From JBHENN01 sp046262015 (GTDB lineage Bacteria; Actinomycetota; CADDZG01; WHSQ01), in NCBI GenBank assembly GCA_046262015.1, contig JBHENN010000123.1, positions 7,608-71,607 of the forward strand: DNA of 64,000 nucleotides, given 5' to 3'. Each line of letters begins with the position of its first letter. Position 1 is the stretch's first letter. Below the pieces are notes generated by a model. It saw only the letters and a list, made by a program, of their open reading frames with translations, ran no database searches and was not told where the DNA came from. Shown piece by piece: positions 53,239-60,333 of the stretch. The position numbers and the translations under genes are program-made.

Positions 53239-54077
53239 AGCTCCCGGTTCGGTTGTAGGTAGATCTCCTTTAGGGCTTCCTGGACGGACCGCGGCACCGC
53301 CATCCGGTCCGGCGCCGCACCCCGCGCATAGCTGTAGTTGCGCCTCGGACTCGTCACGCAAGGAGGCAGCCCGAGGAAGTCCGTCACCTGTCTCAAGGTC
53401 TGCTCGGTGTCGTGGAAGAGATCCCGGCTGTTGAGGATGAGGAAGCGCTCCCGCTCGAACGCTTCCAGCCAACCCCCTAGTTGTTGTGCGTAGAGACCAC
53501 GCGACACGTACGAGAAGCGCAGCGCATCCCTCACCACCCGAGGATCCTCGTTCAGCAGAGCCGCGCGGGCATCTCCTATCCGGTCTTGCTCGGAGAGGAG
53601 GGCCGCCTCCGGTTCGAGGGACTCGAACCCGAGACGCGTCATGTGCTGGAAGTGCGAGATCGCTCGTTCTGTGGGGTCGCGTAGCAAGACGATGAACCTG
53701 GCATCCGGCAACGAGGCGGCGATACGCGCCGGAGCCAGAGGGTGGAACAGATAATCAGGCGTAGCCTCGAACGCCAGCAACCGATCCCGGCGCGCCTTGG
53801 TGACCAGTGGGAAGTGCGCCCGGTACCAACGCTCGCCGTTGTGGAAAGCTCGCGTGAAGTACTCCGTCTCCTTCCGAAGAGAAGCGGCGAGGTTGGGATG
53901 TTCGCCGAGATATCTGTAGAGGGAGCTCGTTCCGCAGCGCTGCGCGCCCAACACCACCAAACCGGGAAGCATGCGGCGTCCGGCCGTTAGCTTCCTCTGC
54001 TTCAACCGGGCGCGAGCCACGGAGCGGCGGATCCGTAGCGCGGTGCGCGGGTCCAGCCGCGCCAGGAGCCGTTCCAC
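53202..54077 (-). CDS. Sulfotransferase (second)
   Basis: The protein is 291 residues. PAPS sites: LPGLVVLGAQRCGTSSLYRY (residues about 37-56) and FIVLLRDPTERAISHFQH (near 128). KETEYFTRAFHNGERWYRAHF and YVSRGLYAQQLGGWLEAF are typical of heparan-type sulfotransferases. It is read leftward and overlaps the end of the GT4-GNAT fusion by 37 bases. With the first sulfotransferase it suggests that the glycan is sulfated, which is uncommon for terrestrial actinobacteria. Confidence 0.88.
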   Translation of the reverse strand: MERLLARLDPRTALRIRRSVARARLKQRKLTAGRRMLPGLVVLGAQRCGTSSLYRYLGEHPNLAASLRKETEYFTRAFHNGERWYRAHFPLVTKARRDRLLAFEATPDYLFHPLAPARIAASLPDARFIVLLRDPTERAISHFQHMTRLGFESLEPEAALLSEQDRIGDARAALLNEDPRVVRDALRFSYVSRGLYAQQLGGWLEAFERERFLILNSRDLFHDTEQTLRQVTDFLGLPPCVTSPRRNYSYARGAAPDRMAVPRSVQEALKEIYLQPNRELYDLLGSSFGWS

Positions 54078-54166
54078 GCCTCCATCTTCCTACGCGACGC
54101 ATTGCTCACGCCCCGGCCGGTGATACCTTGCGCCGGCACGCACCCGGCGATAGGAGTACCAACAGG

Positions 54167-55312
54167 ATGTCGGCGTCCGGTCCGGTGGGAGACGAACCCG
54201 CGTTCCCAAGCCTTCTTCCCCTCGCACGGCCGTACCTCCCGGATCCAGCTGCACTCGAAAGCGATCTCAAGGAGATCCTCGGAAGCGGCCGCTTGACCAA
54301 CGACAGATTCGTAAGAGCCTTGGAGGAAGAGGCTGCCCGTTTCCTAGGCGTTCGCCACTGTGTTGCGGTCTCTTCATGCACCGCCGGGCTCATGCTCGTC
54401 CTGCGAGCTGCAGGTGTCCGGGGCGGGGTTGTCCTTCCATCGTTCACGTTTGCAGCTACGGCGCACGCCGCGGCATGGAACGACCTCCACCTCTCGTTCG
54501 CCGATGTCAAGCCGGGAACCCTCACGCTTGAATCCGAGGAGATCGGGGTCCGCTCCGTACCTGATACCGAAGCCGTCATCGCGACACACATCTACGGGAG
54601 CCCTTGCGACGTGGAGGCGATCGAGCGCGAGGCGACGACGCGGTCTCTCTTCGTGATGTTCGACGCCGCTCACGCCTTCGGGGCACGTCGCAACGGCAGC
54701 CACGTAGGGGGCTTCGGAGATGCAGAGGTTTTCAGCCTTACGCCGACGAAACCGGTCGTCGCAGGTGAAGGCGGCATCGTGGCGACCAACAACGACGACC
54801 TCGCCCGCCGGCTCAAGGTCGGGCGCGACTACGGCAACCCCGGAGACTATGACTGCATCTTCGTCGGTTTGAACGCGCGCATGTCTGAGATGCACGCCGC
54901 TCTGGCGCTACGGTCGCTCGCGACTCTCCCAGAGCGGCTCGATATCCGCGCCGCGCTCGCTCGCAGCTACCGAGACCTGAGCATGGAGGTCCCAGGGATC
55001 GCGGTGGTGTGGCCGGAAGAGGGCGACGATTCGACCTTCAAGGACCTCACCGTGGTCGTGGACCCCGATGCCTTCGGATGCGATGCCCCAACGCTCGCAG
55101 ATCGGCTCGCAGCGAACAACGTGGAGACGCGCCGCTACTACTACCCTCCGGTCCACCGCATGAAGGCATACTCCGCACATGCTGAGACCGAGCTACCCGT
55201 CACGGACCAGACCGCCCCCAATGTCCTCTCGCTTCCTCTGTGGGAGCGGATGTCCGCCTCAACCCCCGAGAGGGTCGTGCGCGTCCTCGAGCGGATCCAC
55301 GACCTCGGATAA
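54167..55312 (+). CDS. DegT/DnrJ/EryC1-type sugar aminotransferase
   Basis: The ATG at 54167 has AGGAG upstream, giving 381 residues. The PLP lysine lies in FSLTPTKPVVAGEGG; FDAAHAFGA contains the PLP-contacting aspartate; VAVSSCTAGLMLVLRAAG is the phosphate-binding start. The enzyme aminates a 4-keto (or 3-keto) nucleotide sugar, the expected product of the membrane dehydratase encoded at 39.8 kb. It begins the rightmost operon, 109 bases before the dehydrogenase gene. Confidence 0.9.
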   Translation: MSASGPVGDEPAFPSLLPLARPYLPDPAALESDLKEILGSGRLTNDRFVRALEEEAARFLGVRHCVAVSSCTAGLMLVLRAAGVRGGVVLPSFTFAATAHAAAWNDLHLSFADVKPGTLTLESEEIGVRSVPDTEAVIATHIYGSPCDVEAIEREATTRSLFVMFDAAHAFGARRNGSHVGGFGDAEVFSLTPTKPVVAGEGGIVATNNDDLARRLKVGRDYGNPGDYDCIFVGLNARMSEMHAALALRSLATLPERLDIRAALARSYRDLSMEVPGIAVVWPEEGDDSTFKDLTVVVDPDAFGCDAPTLADRLAANNVETRRYYYPPVHRMKAYSAHAETELPVTDQTAPNVLSLPLWERMSASTPERVVRVLERIHDLG

Positions 55313-55421
55313 CGAGGAACGACGGTCCCGTGCGACCTCTGCACAGATAGGAGGAACACTAGACTTGGCGCCGACCGACCTCACAACCGGGCGAGACGAC
55401 GCAGCGTAAGAGGTGGACGGC

Positions 55422-56567
55422 ATGGACTTCGATCTATCTCCGGAGCAAAGCCTGCATCGGGAGAATGTGATCGCGTTCGCGCGGAAAGAGCTCAACGACG
55501 ATGTCCTGGATCGAGACCGCGTTCATTCGTTCTCCAGAGCAGCCTGGGAGAAGTGCGCCGATTTCGGGATCCAGGGCCTCCCGATCCCTGAGGAGTTCGG
55601 CGGCTCCGGTGCCGGTGCGCTGACCACCATGCTCACGATGGAAGCGCTCGGCTATGGGTCCAAGGACAACGGACTCATCTTCTCGCTGAACGCGCAGATG
55701 TGGGCTTGCCAGATGCCGCTCCTCCGGTTCGGAAGCGACGACCAGAAACAGCGCTTCCTTCCCTCTCTCTGCGCCGGAACCTCGGTAGCAGCACACGCTA
55801 TGTCGGAGCCCGAGTCAGGCTCCGATGCGTTTGCTCTGAGCGCGACCGCCAAGAGGACCACCGAGGGCTACGTGTTGAATGGATCCAAGTCGTTCGTCAC
55901 GAATGGCCCTGTAGCCGACCTCTTCGTCGTCTTCGCCACCCTTGACAAGAGCCGGGGTTTCGCGGGGCTCTGCGCTTTCCTCGTGGAAGCCGGCACCTCG
56001 GGCCTTACCGTCGGGCCTCCCCTTCACAAGATGGGCCTGAGGACTTCGCCGATGAGCGAGCTCTTCCTGGATGGGTGCGAGGTGAGTGGCGAGAGCCTCC
56101 TCGGTAAGGCCGGTGGAGGGATGGTGGTGTTCCATCACGCGATGGAATGGGAACGCAGCTGCATCCTCGCGTGCACGGTAGGCACGATGCAGCGTCAGCT
56201 CGAGGCATGCCTGCAACAGGCGCGAGATCGGAGCCAGTTCGGTCGACGGATAGGGGACTTCCAGGCGGTCTCCCACAGGATCGTGGACATGAAGCTGCGC
56301 GTCGAGACGGCGCGCCTGCTGCTCTACAGGCTGGGCTGGCAGATGGATCGTGGCGTCGTCGATCGGGGGAGCTCTGCGCTCGTGAAGCTGCATCTCAGTG
56401 AGTCCTTCGTGCGGTCGAGCCTGGACGCGCTGCAGATCTTCGGTGCCTACGGTTACCTGGAGGAGACGGAGATAGAGCGAGAGGTAAGAGATGCCATCGG
56501 CAGCCGTCTTTACTCGGGCACGTCAGAGATCCAGAGGAACGTGATCGCCCACTCGATGGGTCTATAG
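55422..56567 (+). CDS. Acyl-CoA dehydrogenase family flavoenzyme (acyl/prolyl-carrier dehydrogenase type)
   Basis: The ATG at 55422 follows AAGAGG and gives 381 residues. Flavin-binding phrases AHAMSEPESGSDAFAL and FVTNGPVADLFVVF, and the C-terminal FGAYGYLEETEIEREVRDA, place it in the acyl-CoA dehydrogenase fold. The base of medium-chain enzymes (YEGT) is replaced by S365 (LYSGTSEIQRN), while E244 in AMEWERSCIL occupies the isovaleryl-CoA-dehydrogenase position. That residue also serves as base in the L-prolyl-carrier dehydrogenases of pyrrole biosynthesis. The neighbouring carrier protein and adenylation enzyme support a carrier-bound aminoacyl substrate. Confidence 0.87.
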   Translation: MDFDLSPEQSLHRENVIAFARKELNDDVLDRDRVHSFSRAAWEKCADFGIQGLPIPEEFGGSGAGALTTMLTMEALGYGSKDNGLIFSLNAQMWACQMPLLRFGSDDQKQRFLPSLCAGTSVAAHAMSEPESGSDAFALSATAKRTTEGYVLNGSKSFVTNGPVADLFVVFATLDKSRGFAGLCAFLVEAGTSGLTVGPPLHKMGLRTSPMSELFLDGCEVSGESLLGKAGGGMVVFHHAMEWERSCILACTVGTMQRQLEACLQQARDRSQFGRRIGDFQAVSHRIVDMKLRVETARLLLYRLGWQMDRGVVDRGSSALVKLHLSESFVRSSLDALQIFGAYGYLEETEIEREVRDAIGSRLYSGTSEIQRNVIAHSMGL

Positions 56568-56613
56568 GATGCCGCCTTTCGGCGGACACGATGGCGAACG
56601 GGGTGGCAGTGCT

Positions 56614-56877
56614 ATGGGCAACGGAGGGATCGAAGACCGGGTACGCCGGTTCCTCATCGAGGACCTCCACTACGCGGGGCCGGCCGACGAGCTCACGTCG
56701 GACCACGACCTGATCGAGAGCCGCGTGATCGATTCCCTGGGGATCTTCCAGATCGTCTCCTTCCTCGAAAGTGAGTACGGCGTCGAGATCGACGATGAAG
56801 ACCTCTTGCCGGAGAACTTCGGGACCCTAGGTGAAATCGCCCGCCTCGTGGAGTCCCGCACCTCCGGGACTGACTAG
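56614..56877 (+). CDS. Acyl/peptidyl carrier protein
   Basis: The protein is 87 residues from the ATG at 56614 (ATG at 56569 possible; GGGGTGG precedes the later one). The phosphopantetheine serine is S41 in VIDSLGIFQIV. Acidic helices around it (SDHDLIESR, EYGVEIDDEDLLPENF) are typical of carrier proteins. It would hold the acyl or aminoacyl group activated by the adenylation enzyme at 58.8 kb while the dehydrogenase oxidises it. No phosphopantetheinyl transferase is in the window. Confidence 0.92.
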   Translation: MGNGGIEDRVRRFLIEDLHYAGPADELTSDHDLIESRVIDSLGIFQIVSFLESEYGVEIDDEDLLPENFGTLGEIARLVESRTSGTD

Positions 56878-56910
56878 GATCCCAGAGAGCACTCACCTGA
56901 GGGGACCATC

Positions 56911-57801
56911 ATGGCCGTAGTCCTTCCCACTGCTTCGGACTCCGTAGCCATCGACCATGCGGCCGGGACCCGTCACTGCGTAGAGTTCTTCGGGCGGGGG
57001 GAGGAAAAGCTATTCGGTTCCCTTCACTCACCTCTCGGCGCACCCAGCCGAGGGTTGGTCATATGCACCTCGATCTCGGCGGACTTCACGGCCAACTACC
57101 GGCGCGAGGTGGCTCTCGGACGCGCCCTCGCGGCCCGGGGTGTAGCGGTGCAGCGGTTCCACTACCGCGGAACGGGGCATACGTTCGGGGAGCCGGAGGC
57201 GATGACCTTCTCAGGGATGGTTGAAGACGCGCTGGCTGCAGCGGATCAACTGCGTTCATCCACAGGGGTCAGCGCCCTCGCCTTCATGGGGACCCGCTGG
57301 GGAGCGCTGGTATCGGCCGCCGCCGCCCGCCGCTTCCCCGGCGCGCCGCTGATCCTGTGGGAGCCGGTCCTTGAAGCGAAGCGGTTCTTTCGCGACGCAA
57401 CCCGTGCACGGATCATGGCTTCGGTGGCACAGAACAAGGCCGAACGACTAACCGGGGAGCGGATCATCGCGGAGCTGAAGGAGCACGGGACCCTCGACAT
57501 CCTCGGCTACACGATGGGGCTGCCACTGTACGAGACATCCGAGGCCCGAACGCTGACCGACGAGCTCGGCGACGACCCGCGGCCGCTGCTTCTCGTGCCC
57601 CTCAACCCGGCCGCCGCCGTCGATCGCCGGTTCACGGAAGCGGCGGCGCGATGGTCCGAGAAGGGATTCGCCGTCACCACCACCGCGATCGCGGTCCAGG
57701 AGAGCTGGTGGTTCCGTGACGACAAGATGCCCGGCACGGTCGACGACCTCGTGGATCTGACGGGAGACTGGCTGCTGGGCCAACAAGAAGGTCATCGGTG
57801 A
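56911..57801 (+). CDS. Alpha/beta-hydrolase-fold protein without the nucleophile (exosortase-system hydrolase-like)
   Basis: The protein is 296 residues. The fold is recognisable from RFHYRGTGHTFGEPEAMTF and the strand before the elbow. The elbow reads G127-T-R129-W-G131, so the nucleophile position holds arginine. No histidine is seen where the catalytic one should be near the C-terminus (VQESWWFRDDKMPG). It resembles the hydrolases that accompany exosortase-A polysaccharide loci, but no exosortase or PEP-CTERM protein was seen here. It may have a binding or structural role. It overlaps the next hydrolase by 4 bases. Confidence 0.75.
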   Translation: MAVVLPTASDSVAIDHAAGTRHCVEFFGRGEEKLFGSLHSPLGAPSRGLVICTSISADFTANYRREVALGRALAARGVAVQRFHYRGTGHTFGEPEAMTFSGMVEDALAAADQLRSSTGVSALAFMGTRWGALVSAAAARRFPGAPLILWEPVLEAKRFFRDATRARIMASVAQNKAERLTGERIIAELKEHGTLDILGYTMGLPLYETSEARTLTDELGDDPRPLLLVPLNPAAAVDRRFTEAAARWSEKGFAVTTTAIAVQESWWFRDDKMPGTVDDLVDLTGDWLLGQQEGHR

Positions 57802-58733
57802 ACACCGGCGCGGCTCTCGAGTCCCCGGTCTTCTTCCCCAGCGCGTCTCCCGAGGGCGAGGCTCTGTTCGGCATCTTCACGGCGCCTGCCGGTCGGTCGA
57901 ATGGAACGGGGGTGATCCTCCTGGCCGGAGGGGGACATCCGTCCCCTGGACGGAACAGCAACTGGGTGAAGCTGACCCGCAAGCTCGGGCAGCTCGGCTA
58001 TCACAGCCTGCGTTTCGACTACCACGGCGTCGGCGAGAGCGCCGGTCGGCTGGAGAGACTCCATCTCGCCCGCCCGTTCGTCGACGACCTCGAGGGAGCG
58101 GTCCGGTGGCTGGTCGGGCGCGGCGTCAACGACATCGTCCTCCTCGGAACCTGCTTCGGAGCGCGCACCGCCCTGGCGGGCGCGGCCCGGATCACCGATC
58201 TCCGGGGCATCGCCATGCTCGCCGGTCCGATCCGGGATTTCGAGATGGGCGACCCCACCCACCTCCCTCTCTCTGCCTATGCAAAGCTCGCCGTGAACAG
58301 GGTGGGGATCAAGAAGCTCCTCGACCGCCAGAAGCGAGCCGAATACGTGCGCTTCGCCCGCACGAAGGGGCGCGCCGCGTGGGACCGAACGTGGCAGAGA
58401 GTCACCCAGCGCGACGGAGCCGCTCGGATCGAACCCAGCGCCAACTATCACAGCGCGCTGCAGGGGTTGGTGGAACGATCCGTCCCCACACTGATCGCGT
58501 TCGGCGCCGAAGAAGCGTTCTTCTACGAGTTTCAGAAAGCTCGCTCGGGCAAACTCGGACGCCTGCTGAATCGTGGTGGCGGTCGGATCGAGGTCGTCGC
58601 GACGCCCTGTCCGCTGCACGGGTTCACCAGCGTTGAAGCTCAGGAGACCGCCGAGGGGCTCTTCCTCGGATGGTTGGCCAGGCTTCCACCGCTGCGGGGG
58701 GAACGCACGCCCGTCGGAGCGCAGCAGGCCTAG
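57798..58733 (+). CDS. Alpha/beta hydrolase with a cysteine nucleophile elbow
   Basis: The protein is 311 residues with a GTG start (GTGA overlap). The fold shows GVILLAGGGHPSPG (oxyanion side), LRFDYHGVGESAG, the elbow G117-T-C119-F-G121 and a histidine in CPLHGFTSVEAQ. Cysteine in the nucleophile position occurs in dienelactone hydrolases and in some acyltransferases. Beside a carrier protein, it could release or transfer the carrier-bound acyl group. The pair with the previous gene looks like the two hydrolases of exosortase-A systems. Confidence 0.8.
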   Translation: MNTGAALESPVFFPSASPEGEALFGIFTAPAGRSNGTGVILLAGGGHPSPGRNSNWVKLTRKLGQLGYHSLRFDYHGVGESAGRLERLHLARPFVDDLEGAVRWLVGRGVNDIVLLGTCFGARTALAGAARITDLRGIAMLAGPIRDFEMGDPTHLPLSAYAKLAVNRVGIKKLLDRQKRAEYVRFARTKGRAAWDRTWQRVTQRDGAARIEPSANYHSALQGLVERSVPTLIAFGAEEAFFYEFQKARSGKLGRLLNRGGGRIEVVATPCPLHGFTSVEAQETAEGLFLGWLARLPPLRGERTPVGAQQA

Positions 58734-58768
58734 ACGCGTCCGATCCGCGCAGCTGGCAGACTTCCGCC

Positions 58769-60325
58769 ATGTCCAAGGTCTTGCATGGGCTGGTGGAAGT
58801 CGCCGCCGCGGCGCGCCCGGGCTCGAGCGCCGTGGTAGATGGGGATCGTCATGCCAGCTACGCCGACCTCGATAGCGCCTCCAACCAGGTTGCCGCGGCT
58901 CTTACGGAATCTGGCCTCGGCCGCGGCAACCGCATCGCGCTCTACATGGATAAGTCGCCCGAGGCAGTGGCTGCGATCTACGGGATACTGAAGACTGGCG
59001 CGGCGTACGTTCCCCTCGACCCCCAGACGCCGCCCGCCCGGCTCGGTTACGTCGTGCGCGACTGCGGGGTCCGAGGGATCCTCTACGGCAGGGAGACGGC
59101 CGACCGCCTTCCACACGTGCTTCAGGGTGCTCAGACCGTGGAGGTCGCGGCCGTGATGAACGGCAACGAGCCGGTGCACATCGACGGGGTCCGGGCCCTG
59201 ACCCAGGCGGACGTCGATGCGATCTCGCCTAGCCGCGCGGCCACGGATGTGAACGAAGATGATCTTGCCTACATCCTCTACACCTCGGGATCCACCGGCG
59301 ATCCCAAAGGCGTGATGCTCACTCATAGGAACGCGCTGGCGTTCGTTCTGTGGGCTGCGGACCGATTCGCGATCGAGGGGCAGGATCGTCTGTCCAGCCA
59401 TGCTCCCTTCCACTTCGACCTATCCGTATTCGACCTGTTCGCCGCGGCAGCGGCCGGTGCGGCGGTCGTGCTGGTTCCTCCCGAGGCGTCCATCTTCCCG
59501 CGCAAGCTCGCCCGGTTCATCGAGGACGAGGAGATCTCCATCTGGTACTCCGTGCCGGCGATCCTCAGCCGGCTCGCGACCAGGGCGGCGCTCAAGGCGG
59601 GCGATCTTTCCAGCCTACGAACGGTCCTGTTCGCAGGAGAGGTCTTCCCGACCAAGTACCTGCGCGCGCTCATGCGGCTACTGCCACACGCCCGCTTCTT
59701 CAATCTCTATGGCCCGACCGAGACCAACGTCTGCACCTACTACGAGGTCCCCGAGCTCCCCGACGACATGACCGACCCGATCCCGATCGGGCGTCCCATC
59801 GCGGGCGTGGAGACGATCGTCGTCACGGATGAGGGGACCGAGGCTGCCCCCGGGGATACCGGCGAGCTCTACGTGCGGGGTGCCACAGTGATGCAGGGTT
59901 ACTGGGGGGATGCTGCGCGCACGGACCAAGCGCTCGTCCGCGCACCGCTCGGCGCGGATCCCGCGCGACCCCTGTACCGAACCGGGGATCTGGTCTGCGA
60001 AGACACCGAGGGGAACTACCGTTTCCTCGGCCGCCGCGACGCCCAGATCAAGAGCAGGGGCTATCGGATCGAGCTGGGCGACATCGAGACGGCCCTTTAC
60101 GCTCACCCATCCGTCGTCCAGTGCGCCGCGGTGCCGGTCCCGGACGAGCTCGTGACCAACCGGATCAAGGCCTACGTGGCCACGCGGGACCCGATCACCC
60201 CCATCGACCTCGCCCGCTTCTGCGAGGCTCGGCTACCGCCGTACATGGTGCCCGATGCGTTCGAGTTCGTGAGTGAGCTTCCCAAGACCTCGACCGGGAA
60301 GATCGACCGCGCCGCCCTCCGTTGA
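58769..60325 (+). CDS. AMP-forming adenylation enzyme (amino-acid/acyl activating)
   Basis: The ATG at 58769 gives 518 residues. Motifs: YILYTSGSTGDPKGVMLTH (P-loop), HFDLSVFDLF (A4, the FDxS form usual in amino-acid activation), FNLYGPTETNVCTYYE (A5), YRTGDL (A7), GRRDAQIKSRGYRIELGDIE (A8), and catalytic lysine in KTSTGKIDRAAL (A10). Length and architecture fit free-standing enzymes such as DltA or the prolyl-activating PltF/PigI type. With the carrier protein and flavoenzyme it completes an activate-load-oxidise set. The 3' end is 8 bases from the convergent FG-GAP gene. Confidence 0.9.
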   Translation: MSKVLHGLVEVAAAARPGSSAVVDGDRHASYADLDSASNQVAAALTESGLGRGNRIALYMDKSPEAVAAIYGILKTGAAYVPLDPQTPPARLGYVVRDCGVRGILYGRETADRLPHVLQGAQTVEVAAVMNGNEPVHIDGVRALTQADVDAISPSRAATDVNEDDLAYILYTSGSTGDPKGVMLTHRNALAFVLWAADRFAIEGQDRLSSHAPFHFDLSVFDLFAAAAAGAAVVLVPPEASIFPRKLARFIEDEEISIWYSVPAILSRLATRAALKAGDLSSLRTVLFAGEVFPTKYLRALMRLLPHARFFNLYGPTETNVCTYYEVPELPDDMTDPIPIGRPIAGVETIVVTDEGTEAAPGDTGELYVRGATVMQGYWGDAARTDQALVRAPLGADPARPLYRTGDLVCEDTEGNYRFLGRRDAQIKSRGYRIELGDIETALYAHPSVVQCAAVPVPDELVTNRIKAYVATRDPITPIDLARFCEARLPPYMVPDAFEFVSELPKTSTGKIDRAALR

Positions 60326-60333
60326 AAGCGAGG

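Noticed and set aside
54167..60325. Exosortase/PEP-CTERM locus
   Set aside because: Hydrolases and ligase resemble the associated genes, but no exosortase-like membrane peptidase (with its Cys/Arg/His triad) or PEP-CTERM substrate was found in the window.
55422..60325. Dlt-type D-alanylation operon
   Set aside because: An adenylation enzyme and carrier are present, but there is no DltB-like MBOAT or DltD, and the flavoenzyme is unexplained by that pathway.
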